From JACCXG01 sp963785755 (GTDB lineage: Bacteria > Acidobacteriota > Vicinamibacteria > Vicinamibacterales > 2-12-FULL-66-21): a stretch of DNA of 64,000 nucleotides. The stretch is taken from assembly GCA_963785755.1 (NCBI GenBank), contig CAWAXG010000037.1, forward strand, positions 124,001 to 188,000, read 5' to 3'. The notes below the pieces were generated by a model. It was not told the origin of the DNA. It saw only the letters and a list, made by a program, of their open reading frames with translations, and ran no database searches. Shown here one piece after another: positions 28,378 through 36,592 of this stretch (its first letter is position 1; each line of letters opens with the position of its first letter). Position numbers and translations under genes: made by a program.

Positions 28378-29151
28378 ATGAGAATTCGTATCGGCCGTTC
28401 GCTCTTATTGGCGGGAGTCGTCGCCGCCGCGCTTTACACCTCCGTGACCATTCAGCGCAGTGGCGCAACCGGGCTCTTTCTGGAGAACCGCCGGTGCTGT
28501 CAGCTCTCGTTCATGCGGAACCTGCAGGTAACGGTCGACGAACTCAGGGGTCTGACGGAGGACTCCTCCGAAATCGGTCAGGACAAGTGGGTGCTCGAGA
28601 AAGTGTTCCCCGACGTGACCAACGGCTACTTCGTTGACATCGGCTCCGGTCACGGCACGATTGGGTCCAATAGCCGGACGCTCGAGGAGCGCGGATGGAA
28701 GGGAGTGTGTATCGATCCGTTTCCTGTCCACATGGAAGGCCGCACATGCACGATGTTCAAAGAGGTTGTCTTCAGCGAGCCCGGCCTGGTCATGCCGTTC
28801 CACACTGCCGGAGGACTCGGCGGCATAGCCAACACGCTAGGCCAATGGAATGAGAAGGCGGCGCGCGCGCCGACGGTGAACGTGACAACGGTCACCCTCG
28901 ACGACCTCCTGGCGCGTGCCGGCGCCCCTCGGTTCATTCACTTCATGTCCCTGGACGTCGAGGGGGCTGAACTGGAAGCGCTGCGGGCATTCCCCTTCGA
29001 TCGATATCGCGTTGGTGCCTGGACCATCGAGCATAATCGCGAGGAGCCCAAGCGAAGCCAGATCGTGGCGCTGCTCGCACAACACGGGTACCTGCGCGTG
29101 AACGAATGGCACCAGGACGACTTCTTCGTTCCGGCTGACGCGCGTGACTGA
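28378..29151 (+). CDS. FkbM-family SAM-dependent methyltransferase
   Basis: 257 residues with an N-terminal hydrophobic anchor or signal (SLLLAGVVAAALYTSV). The SAM site is FVDIGSGHGTIGSNS, followed by the acidic GVCIDPFP strand and the FkbM hallmark MSLDVEGAELEALRAFPFD. It probably O-methylates a sugar or lipid-linked acceptor. The start ATG follows a GGAG-rich stretch. It stands alone next to the receptor pseudogene. Confidence 0.85.
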   Translation: MRIRIGRSLLLAGVVAAALYTSVTIQRSGATGLFLENRRCCQLSFMRNLQVTVDELRGLTEDSSEIGQDKWVLEKVFPDVTNGYFVDIGSGHGTIGSNSRTLEERGWKGVCIDPFPVHMEGRTCTMFKEVVFSEPGLVMPFHTAGGLGGIANTLGQWNEKAARAPTVNVTTVTLDDLLARAGAPRFIHFMSLDVEGAELEALRAFPFDRYRVGAWTIEHNREEPKRSQIVALLAQHGYLRVNEWHQDDFFVPADARD

Positions 29152-29417
29152 GTCGCCACAGGTCACAAGATGCGTATCATCTGGCCGGACACTGTCGCGC
29201 AGGGGGCTCGCTATTGTGCGCGTTTGCGCGTATGATGTAGCGGTTAGGTGGAAGACAGCCTCTGCTGTAGCCCGCGCCGAGCCGAATCGAGCCCTCCAAG
29301 TTCTCGCTTCTCCCCGCAACGTGATCGCTTAGCCGCCGCCGCCTCCATCAGGGATCCATATCGGATCCGTTACTTGTGAGAATGCTCCGCGTCGCGGGGC
29401 GAAGAGAGAAGCACAAC

Positions 29418-29741
29418 ATGGCAAGAAAGCTCTACGTAGGAAATTTCCCGTACAACACCACCGAGCAGGATCTTCAGAGCCTGTTCGCCGGCGCCGGCAC
29501 CGTCGACAACGTGAACCTGATGCGCGACATGGCCACCGGCCAGGCGCGTGGCTTCGCGTTCGTCGAGATGGCGACCGACGAAGAGGCGCAGCAGGCGATC
29601 AGCATGCTGAACGACCGCGATTTCGGCGGCCGCAACCTGACCGTCAACGAGGCGCGCCCGAAGGGCACCTCCGGTGGCGGCGGCGGATTCGGCGGGAACG
29701 GCGGCGGCAACGGCCGCCGGCGCTCCGAGCCGCGCTGGTAA
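29418..29741 (+). CDS. RNA-binding protein with one RRM domain
   Basis: 107 residues: a single RRM with RNP2 LYVGNF (residues 5-10) and RNP1 RGFAFVEM (about 44-51), followed by a Gly-rich tail (GGGGGFGGNGGGNG) and a basic end. This is the small glycine-rich RRM type found in cyanobacteria and many other bacteria, often cold-induced. A long 5' leader (about 29200-29417) and a strong terminator frame the gene, so it is monocistronic. Confidence 0.94.
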   Translation: MARKLYVGNFPYNTTEQDLQSLFAGAGTVDNVNLMRDMATGQARGFAFVEMATDEEAQQAISMLNDRDFGGRNLTVNEARPKGTSGGGGGFGGNGGGNGRRRSEPRW

Positions 29742-29770
29742 GCCTGCCCGGCAGCCAAGGGTTCACACGA

Positions 29771-29802
29771 AAAGGGGCGGCGCCGCAAAGCGCCGCCCCT
29801 TT
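29771..29802 (+). terminator. Strong hairpin terminator after the RRM gene
   Basis: A 13-base perfect stem (AAAGGGGCGGCGC / GCGCCGCCCCTTT) with a six-base loop, starting 30 bases after the stop. T residues close the stem. Confidence 0.8.
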
Positions 29803-29857
29803 CGTGTCTCTCCGCTTATAGCCACTTCGTGCGGTAAACTTCAAGGTGGGACAGGTC

Positions 29858-29971
29858 ATGGATCGAGACTTCGTCGAGCGGCGCGATGAGAGCTTCTATC
29901 TGGTGGGGAGCCGTGTGCCCTTGGCGTCCATCGTGCGAGAGAAGCTGGGCCGCGCGCGGCGCCAACCGTAA
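29858..29971 (+). pseudogene. DUF433 antitoxin, truncated
   Basis: A 37-residue frame beginning MDRDFVERRDESFYLVGSRV then PLASIVREKL matches the start of DUF433 proteins (pattern VExRDxxYYLxGSRVxLxSIV). It stops after REKLGRARRQP, so the second half (the helix pair after REFREGRSPE) is gone. DUF433 proteins act as antitoxins to DUF5615 toxins, and a matching toxin start lies 13 bases downstream. Confidence 0.6.
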
Positions 29972-29984
29972 TCGCGATAGGGCC

Positions 29985-30083
29985 ATGGTCCGCTTTCTGG
30001 CGGACGCCAGCCTCCACCACGCGATCGTCACCGGCTGCGCCCGGCGCGAACCGGCGATCGCGAGCCGGTTGATCCCGGATCGA
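29985..30083 (+). pseudogene. DUF5615 PIN-like toxin, N-terminal remnant
   Basis: MVRFLADASLHHAIVTGCAR-REP at 29985 is the typical start of DUF5615 PIN-like proteins, with the first acidic metal ligand in FLAD. The similarity ends after about 28 residues and the frame runs on into the next gene's leader. With the DUF433 fragment it forms a dead toxin-antitoxin module. Confidence 0.6.
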
Positions 30084-30124
30084 AGCGCTCAGGGGCCACC
30101 CGGCCAGCCAGGAGTGGAGCTAGG

Positions 30125-31198
30125 GTGCAAACGCTCGAGCCGGTTACCATCGATCCGCAATCCATGACCGCCGGCGTCAGCCGCCCCGAACCGCTGGAAC
30201 CGCTGCCCTTTCCGCTCGAGGAGCGGGACACGCCGCACCGGCCGCGGCTGTGCGTGGTGATTCCCGCGTTCAACGAGGAAGCCGTGCTGCCGCAGACGAG
30301 CCGGGCGCTGGCAGCAGCGCTCGATGCGCTGGACGTGGACTGGTCGGTCCTCTTCGTGAACGACGGCAGCCGCGACCGATCGGCGCGCGTGCTGGAACAG
30401 CTGCACCGCGAAGATCCGCGCTTCGGCTATGTGCTGTTGTCGCGCAACTTCGGCCACCAGGCCGCGCTCAGCGCCGGCCTCGACCACGCCGAGGGCGACG
30501 TCGTCATCTCCATGGACGCCGATCTCCAGCATCCGCCCGAGATGCTCCGGGCACTCGTCGATGCCTGGCGGCAGGGATTCGACGTGGTGCACACGCGCAA
30601 GGTGAGCACGGTGGGGCTGTCGTGGTGGCGCCGGCGGGTGACGCCCGTGGCGTACTCGTTCATCAAGCGTGTCGCCGGGATCCGCATCATTCCGCAAGCC
30701 TCGGACTACAGGCTGATGGACGCAGGCGCGCTCGAAGCGCTGCGGTCGCTGCCGGAAGTGGCGCGGCTCTATCGCGGCCTGACATCCTGGGTCGGGTTCC
30801 GCCAGTGCGTCATCCCGTACGTTGCGGCCGAGCGCGCCGGCGGAGAGTCCCAGTACTCGCTGCGGCAGCTGGTAACGCTCGGGGCGCGATCGCTCTTCGA
30901 CTTCTCCGACATCTTCCTGCACGCCGGGCTGGTGGTCGGGTCGCTCGGCGTGTTCCTGAGCGCGCTCTACCTGATCTTCATACTGGGCTGGGTCGTGGTC
31001 GGACGGACGGCGCCGCCTGGGTGGGTCTCGAGCATCTCCGTCACGATCGTCCTGAACTCGATCCTGCTGTTTTTCGTCGGCATCCTCGGCGTCTACGTCG
31101 CGCGGATCTACCGCGAGGTCAGACGGCGGCCGACCTACATCGTGAGTCGTGTCCGTCGCGCGCCGCGCCAGAGCGGAACCGCTGGGCCCGTGCGTTGA
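30125..31198 (+). CDS. GT2 glycosyltransferase with C-terminal membrane helices (DPM1/GtrB-like)
   Basis: Inner-membrane transferase moving a sugar from a nucleotide donor to a polyprenyl phosphate. GT-A motifs: LCVVIPAFNEEAVLP, LFVNDGSRDRS and the metal-binding ISMDADLQHPPEML, then DYRLMD and ARLYRGLTSWVGF. Two transmembrane helices follow (about residues 265-290 and 300-325). 357 residues from GTG 30125; ATG 30164 is an alternative. It is directly followed by a methyltransferase with overlapping stop and start. Confidence 0.9.
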   Translation: MQTLEPVTIDPQSMTAGVSRPEPLEPLPFPLEERDTPHRPRLCVVIPAFNEEAVLPQTSRALAAALDALDVDWSVLFVNDGSRDRSARVLEQLHREDPRFGYVLLSRNFGHQAALSAGLDHAEGDVVISMDADLQHPPEMLRALVDAWRQGFDVVHTRKVSTVGLSWWRRRVTPVAYSFIKRVAGIRIIPQASDYRLMDAGALEALRSLPEVARLYRGLTSWVGFRQCVIPYVAAERAGGESQYSLRQLVTLGARSLFDFSDIFLHAGLVVGSLGVFLSALYLIFILGWVVVGRTAPPGWVSSISVTIVLNSILLFFVGILGVYVARIYREVRRRPTYIVSRVRRAPRQSGTAGPVR

Positions 31199-32085
31199 CG
31201 CTGCCGTCCGCGTGCCTCGCCTGCGGCGCCTCCGGCAGCTTCGAACCCGCCCTTGAAACGCTCGCGCGCTGCCGCGCCTGCGGCTTCGTAACCTGGCCCG
31301 GGGCGGAGCAGGTGGACTCCAACTCGCTTTACGACGAGCGCTATTTCACGGACGTCGACTACCCGGACTATGTCGGCAACGAACCGTCGCTGCGCCGCTC
31401 GATGGCAAGGCATCTCGAGCAGATGTCTCACTTCGGCGCGCACCGCGGCGCGCTGCTCGAGATCGGCTGCGCCTACGGGTTCTTCCTCGACGAAGCCCGG
31501 CGCTACTACGACCGCGTCGCCGGCGTGGACGTCGCCGCCGGGGCCGTGGAGCGCGCGCGTGCGCGGTTCGGCGTGGAGGCCCATGCGGGTTCGTTCCTCG
31601 ACATTCCGTTCGAGGACGCGAGCTTCGACGTGGTGTGCATGTGGGACACGGTGGAGCACCTGCCTCGGCCCGACCGCTTCATCGAGCGGGCGCGCAGGCT
31701 CCTGCGGCCGGACGGCCGGCTGTTCCTGACGACGGGAGATATCTCTTCGCTGAACGCGCGCGTGCGAGGCGCCAACTGGCGCCAGATTCATCCGCCTTCG
31801 CACGTCCATTACTTCTCGCGGCAAACGATCGCCACGCTGCTCGAGCGCCTGGGGTTCCGGGTGCTCGGCTTCGAGACCGCCGCGTACTACCACTCGATCT
31901 ACAACGTCCTGGCTTCCATAGACCTGCAGAAGGGTCGAGCGGCAGGTCTCAGCCGGAGTGCGCTTCGATTGATGGGCGAGCGCTTCACGCGCCGGACGGG
32001 ACTCTGGATCAATCTCGGCGACATCATGTTCGTCGCCGCGGCGCCGATCTCCGGGCCGGCGAATCGGACTGCGGTCAGCCCATGA
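31195..32085 (+). CDS. SAM-dependent methyltransferase with N-terminal zinc ribbon
   Basis: 296 residues. An N-terminal CxxC pair doublet (CLACGA...CRACGF) should bind zinc, as in class I sugar methyltransferases. The SAM domain has LLEIGCAYGFFLDEA, VAGVDVAAGAVERAR and VVCMWDTVEHLPRPD, then HVHYFSRQTIATLLERLGF. The start is TTG 31195, overlapping the glycosyltransferase stop (TTGA), consistent with coupled translation. It probably modifies the same glycan. Confidence 0.85.
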   Translation: MTLPSACLACGASGSFEPALETLARCRACGFVTWPGAEQVDSNSLYDERYFTDVDYPDYVGNEPSLRRSMARHLEQMSHFGAHRGALLEIGCAYGFFLDEARRYYDRVAGVDVAAGAVERARARFGVEAHAGSFLDIPFEDASFDVVCMWDTVEHLPRPDRFIERARRLLRPDGRLFLTTGDISSLNARVRGANWRQIHPPSHVHYFSRQTIATLLERLGFRVLGFETAAYYHSIYNVLASIDLQKGRAAGLSRSALRLMGERFTRRTGLWINLGDIMFVAAAPISGPANRTAVSP

Positions 32086-32108
32086 CCGGCGGGCGGGCCG
32101 CCGCCGCG

Positions 32109-34304
32109 CTATCGCACGACTACGTTGATTCCCGCGCTCTGATGGTAGCAGCTTCGATTGGCGGACACGACCCGCAGCGATATCGTGTGCGAACCAGCGG
32201 CGACCGCATGCGGTGGAACGTAGGCCAGAAAGCCGCTCGCGAAATAGGCCGGCCGCTGCAAGTACTGCACGACATTGGGCCGATCGGAGCCGTAGAACGT
32301 CGGAAAAGCGATCTGATCGATGACGAGATCGACGGCTGCCGCCGTGGAGTTGTTTGCGTGATCGACGGCCCAGCCAATGACCTTGAAGCCGCTCGAGCCG
32401 CGAACCGAGGGCGCCGTCATGAATGGCGCTCGCGCCGCGCCAATCTGATCGATCGTCGCCACCGGTGTGCCGCCGCACTCGCCGATAGACGCGCTCGCCA
32501 CGACGAGCTGAGTTTGCAGCCGGGGCCGTGACCCGGCCGCGGAACCGGCCAGCGATCGGAGGTCGAGCGCAATGTAGCGTTCCGTCTCCGCGATGACGGT
32601 GCCGCCGCCGAGCCCTTCTCGAACCGCGGCTATCGTCGCAGCCCCGTTGTCCTCGTAACCGTGACGGTCGACGACGATCGCCGAAAAACCTTCGGCCGCA
32701 AGCTGGGATGGAAGCTCTCGCGGGCTCAGCCGGGCCGCCGCATACTGCCAGAGGACCTGCTCGTTGGACAGGGCGGGATAGCTCCAGCGAATGGACTTCG
32801 AGACGACGTACAGTCTCAGGTGATCGTACGGCTCCATCCGCGCTACACCGGGGTCGCTGAGGAACGTCCTGAAGGGCAGCTGCAGGACCATGGCGCCAGC
32901 GGGCAGGCGGCGTTCCAGCGGTTCCACGAAGGCGCGCACCGCTCTGACCTGCCTGGCGATGTACCCGTGGTCGGCGTTCAGCCGGATCGTGGCCATCTTG
33001 TGGTCGACCAGGCCGACGGCGAGCACGGTAGCAGCTGCCGCGATTCGCCATCGTCGCGATCTGAGCGAATCGATCGCCAGGGCGACCGCAGTCAGGGAAA
33101 AGAACAAGATGAACGGCGTGATGCGGTTGTAGGCGCGGATCTCCGGCGTCACCAGCAGCGCGACCAGGCTGCCGAATCCGCCGATGGTCGCGAGCAGCAG
33201 CGCCGCCAGCGTGAGCCGGCTCGCGCCGCTGAGCGCTGCTCCGCCCCTGAAGCGCGTCGCGGCCGCGGGCCAGAACAGCAAGCCGAGCAGGCCGACGAAG
33301 CCCACCGTGCCAATGAAACCAAGGCGCGAGAACGTGTTCTCCCCTTCCAGCTGGAAAGTGGCTGCGGCTTCCTTGTCAGTCCATCGCTTGAACGCCGGAA
33401 AAGCATGTCCGATGGCCGGGCTGACCAGCTGCCTGATCTTCAGCGCGTACAGCTCCGATTCCATGGGGAGCTTGTCGTGAAGGATGACTGGCCTGCCGTG
33501 TCGGCTCCAGGATTGCAGGCTGGGCGCCAGATTCACGAAGGTGCAGCCGGTGATCACGGCGATGCCGACGGCGCCCGCGACGAGCACCCGCTTCCGGCGC
33601 GTCTCAGCGAAACCTACAAGCGAGCCCACGAGCAGGAAGAAGCAGGCGAAGAACGCGTAGTAGACGTAGTTGAAGCCGAGCAGCGCGCAGCCGCCGAACA
33701 GCAGCAGGCAGGAGCGGCTCTCACGCCATTTCTCGAGCCGCCCCGACGCCAGCAGCAGCGCTGCCGCGCACGCAAACGGCACGAGATAGATCACCATCCA
33801 GAAATGGACGATATTCCGGTAGAGCGCATACGGACTGAGGCCGAACAGGGTGCCGGCCACGAGCGCGCTGGTCGTCGACACGTCGAGCTTCCGCAGGCAC
33901 CACGTCGCCGACACGCCGCCGAGCACGACGATGAGCATCCACGCGAGGTTGAGTGCCGTGACCGCGTGCGGCACGAACCGGCTGACCGCCCAGACGATGG
34001 ACTGGTCGACGTTGCTGTTGGCGGGGAATGCCAGCTGATCGTACCCGACGGGGGCTCCCACCATCGGGTTGAACCACCACCACCCGTTTTCGACGGTGCT
34101 CTTGCTCTGCAGGATGGCGACCAGGCTGTCGTTCGAGAACCCGAACGGAATGCTGAAGTCCCGGGTCCACCCTCGAAGATAGACATACAAGCAGGCTGCG
34201 ATGAAGACTGCCTGACCAACGGGAATCGCCACGCTCTCGAGAGTCTGGCGATGACGGGCGTAGAATCCTCTGGCTGGTTCCGCTGGAGCGGAGACTTGGC
34301 TCAT
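32109..34304 (-). CDS. Large polytopic membrane protein, GT-C-like
   Basis: 731 residues with around ten to twelve hydrophobic helices in the first 500 residues, and a C-terminal soluble, probably periplasmic part (about 500-731) containing LVIDQIAFPTFYGSD and ending HTISLRVVSANRSC. An early loop has WWWFNPMVGAPVGYDQLAFP, resembling the first periplasmic loop of GT-C glycosyltransferases. The start is taken as ATG 34304 (SQVSAPAEPARGF); the frame is open further upstream but in low-complexity sequence. It converges with the methyltransferase gene. Confidence 0.65.
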   Translation of the reverse strand: MSQVSAPAEPARGFYARHRQTLESVAIPVGQAVFIAACLYVYLRGWTRDFSIPFGFSNDSLVAILQSKSTVENGWWWFNPMVGAPVGYDQLAFPANSNVDQSIVWAVSRFVPHAVTALNLAWMLIVVLGGVSATWCLRKLDVSTTSALVAGTLFGLSPYALYRNIVHFWMVIYLVPFACAAALLLASGRLEKWRESRSCLLLFGGCALLGFNYVYYAFFACFFLLVGSLVGFAETRRKRVLVAGAVGIAVITGCTFVNLAPSLQSWSRHGRPVILHDKLPMESELYALKIRQLVSPAIGHAFPAFKRWTDKEAAATFQLEGENTFSRLGFIGTVGFVGLLGLLFWPAAATRFRGGAALSGASRLTLAALLLATIGGFGSLVALLVTPEIRAYNRITPFILFFSLTAVALAIDSLRSRRWRIAAAATVLAVGLVDHKMATIRLNADHGYIARQVRAVRAFVEPLERRLPAGAMVLQLPFRTFLSDPGVARMEPYDHLRLYVVSKSIRWSYPALSNEQVLWQYAAARLSPRELPSQLAAEGFSAIVVDRHGYEDNGAATIAAVREGLGGGTVIAETERYIALDLRSLAGSAAGSRPRLQTQLVVASASIGECGGTPVATIDQIGAARAPFMTAPSVRGSSGFKVIGWAVDHANNSTAAAVDLVIDQIAFPTFYGSDRPNVVQYLQRPAYFASGFLAYVPPHAVAAGSHTISLRVVSANRSCYHQSAGINVVVR

Positions 34305-34480
34305 GCGTTCATGTTCCGGGACATCGTGAAGACCATGATACCGTCGCGGCCTCGCACGCAGCGTGAGCGCGTCATCGCCACGCGCCACGGCCAGGCGGTC
34401 GACGCCTGGCCGGAAGTGCTGCGGCGCCGCAGCACCGTGTCCGTCGTCTACGTGCCCGGACGGTAGCATCGCCACCGTCG

Positions 34481-36076
34481 ATGACCCTCCAGGACGTCGT
34501 CGAGGCCACCGCGCTGCTGCGCCAGCAGGTCGCGAACCGGCCGCTGCTGCTGTTCGCCGTCCTGTTCGTCCTGCTCGCGGCCCTTCCCCCATGGCGGCGC
34601 GAGCCGGGACGCGCCAGCACGAACATTCCTGCACTTCTCGCAACCCTGGCGATCGGCTTCTACGCGGCGCTGGTGATGTGGTACGTGGCGAAGGACGGCT
34701 ACGCTGACGCCGCTGAGCCGACGATGGCGGCGGTGGCGACGCTGTTCGATGCCGGCCGGCCCGTCTATCACGCGCTCGATGCGGCCGAGCGGTATTCGCA
34801 CATCTACGGCCCGCTGGCGTTCATCGTCCCGAGCTGGTGCCTGGCGCTGTTTGGCTCCAGTCTCACGGCCGCGAAGATTCCCGGCGCGGCGGCCGGACTG
34901 CTGAGCGTGGCCGCCGTCTTTGCGCTGACGTGGCGGCGCCGCCAGACACGGACGGCGTTGCTGCTGACGGGATTGTTCTGCGGACTGTGCCTGACCTTTC
35001 AGCACACCAGCTTCTGGATCCGGCCCGACTCGTTCGAGCTGCTGCTCGCCGCCATCGCGCTGCTGGCCGTCCGGTTGCCCCACGCTGCGGCCGCGGCACT
35101 CGCGCTCGGCATCGTGACCGGTGTGCTCGCCGGGCTCAAGATGACCGGGCCGCTTTATGCGCTGCCGGCGTTCGGTGTTCTGGTGTCGCAGCGGAGGCTG
35201 GCCTCCATTCCGTTCGCAGCGGTCGTTGCCGCGGTCGTCGCAGTCCTGCCGTTCCTCGCGTTCGGGAACGTTTCGTTCGACAACTATCTGCTGTGGGTCG
35301 GCGTGTCGGCGAACAACGGCCTCGTGTTCTGGACGCTGAAGCAGAACCTGGAATGGTCGCTGTTCCTGCTGCTGCCGGTGCTGCCGCTGATGTTGCGCCG
35401 CCCGGAGCAGCGGATCGATCCGTGGCTCCTGGCGACGACGGGCGCCGGCATGGTGCTGGTGGCTCTGGCCGCGTCGAAGCCGGGCGCCGGGCGGTATCAC
35501 CTGATGCCGTTCATTCCGGCGATTCTCCATGCGGCCGCGAACGGATCGGGTGCAGCCTCGACGCCGGAGAACGCCAGGTATTTCAGGGCGGGCGTTCGCA
35601 GCTTCGCGCTGTCATGCGCGATCGTTGTCGCGCTGCAGGTCGCGTATTTCCTCTGGGCGGCGAACCGCACCGACGGCCTGGCGCTTGCCGCCGACGTCAC
35701 GCGGTTCCTCGACGCGCACCCGTCGGATCGGATCGAGATGGGCTACTCGGCGCAGGACGAGGCGTTCTCGTACGTGCGGCCGCTGGTGGTGTTCCGACAG
35801 CGTGCGTACTTGCTGGACGCGCCGGCCGTGCAGGAGTATCAGCTGTCGGGGCTGGCGCTTCCTGACGCCACCGTGCGGGCGATCGAGCAGTGCGACGTGG
35901 ACGCCTGGCTGATCGCGCGGGGTGCTGAACCGTTCTCGCTGCGCAACCGGTATCCGTCCACCGGACACGCGCCGCTCTTTACCGACGCCATGCGGCAGAC
36001 GTTCCTCGCGGCCTACGCCCGCACGTCTTCTACGGAGTACTTCGATGTCTGGACCTGCCGGCAGCCTCGCCGCTGA
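34481..36076 (+). CDS. Membrane glycosyltransferase (GT39/GT83-like)
   Basis: 531 residues with about ten predicted helices. A first periplasmic loop contains KDGYADAAEPTMAAVATLF and YSHIYGPLAF, in the position where GT-C enzymes carry their acidic catalytic residue. It probably transfers a polyprenyl-linked sugar in the periplasm. The C-terminal soluble part includes DRIEMGYSAQDEAFSYVRP. It is divergent from the other large membrane protein, with 176 bases between starts, and overlaps the next gene by 32 bases. Confidence 0.65.
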   Translation: MTLQDVVEATALLRQQVANRPLLLFAVLFVLLAALPPWRREPGRASTNIPALLATLAIGFYAALVMWYVAKDGYADAAEPTMAAVATLFDAGRPVYHALDAAERYSHIYGPLAFIVPSWCLALFGSSLTAAKIPGAAAGLLSVAAVFALTWRRRQTRTALLLTGLFCGLCLTFQHTSFWIRPDSFELLLAAIALLAVRLPHAAAAALALGIVTGVLAGLKMTGPLYALPAFGVLVSQRRLASIPFAAVVAAVVAVLPFLAFGNVSFDNYLLWVGVSANNGLVFWTLKQNLEWSLFLLLPVLPLMLRRPEQRIDPWLLATTGAGMVLVALAASKPGAGRYHLMPFIPAILHAAANGSGAASTPENARYFRAGVRSFALSCAIVVALQVAYFLWAANRTDGLALAADVTRFLDAHPSDRIEMGYSAQDEAFSYVRPLVVFRQRAYLLDAPAVQEYQLSGLALPDATVRAIEQCDVDAWLIARGAEPFSLRNRYPSTGHAPLFTDAMRQTFLAAYARTSSTEYFDVWTCRQPRR

Positions 36077-36464
36077 CCGGCCGCGCCTGCTGCGCACGCT
36101 CCTCGACCGGACGTTCTGGGTCGTGTTTGCGGGCTTCGTGGCTGTCGTGGCCGCGTTCACGCGCGACCGCGCGTGCGCCGATCACCTCAACCTGCTGCCG
36201 CAGGCGGCCATGCGTCCGGCGCTGGCCTGGGCCATTGCCGTGGCTTACGCATCCGCGTATGCCTGGCTGGCGCTGGCGATTGCCGTCACCGTCGGCGAAA
36301 CCGGATCGCTGGTGCCGAGACTCCATGAGGTGCGCGCGGTGTGGGGACGGACGTGGCGCCTCGCCCTGCTGCTCCTCGTCTTCGTCGTGGACTACCTGCC
36401 GCCGGCGGTGTTGCGGGTGGGAGCGACGTTGTGCGGCGGGATCACTCCACCTTCGTCACCCTGA
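36045..36464 (+). CDS. Small hypothetical membrane protein
   Basis: 139 residues with three hydrophobic segments (TFWVVFAGFVAVVAAF, ALAWAIAVAYASAYAWLALA, WRLALLLLVFVVDYLPPAVL). ATG 36045 lies inside the end of the glycosyltransferase gene, so they are cotranscribed. I recognise no family. Confidence 0.5.
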   Translation: MSGPAGSLAADRPRLLRTLLDRTFWVVFAGFVAVVAAFTRDRACADHLNLLPQAAMRPALAWAIAVAYASAYAWLALAIAVTVGETGSLVPRLHEVRAVWGRTWRLALLLLVFVVDYLPPAVLRVGATLCGGITPPSSP

Positions 36465-36592
36465 AGAGGGTTGAAGTGTGGCCTCGACCCGTGAGCCGAT
36501 TCGTCAGGTTCGACATGTTCGAGGTGAAGCGGCGCCGCTGAATTTCGGAACTCGCGATTCCACCAGCAACCAACTATCCGTATACTCTCGCC

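Noticed and set aside
31135..33051. Minus-strand frame of 638 codons opposite the methyltransferase and part of the membrane protein
   Set aside because: Low-complexity, no motifs, and it overlaps two well-supported genes in other frames.
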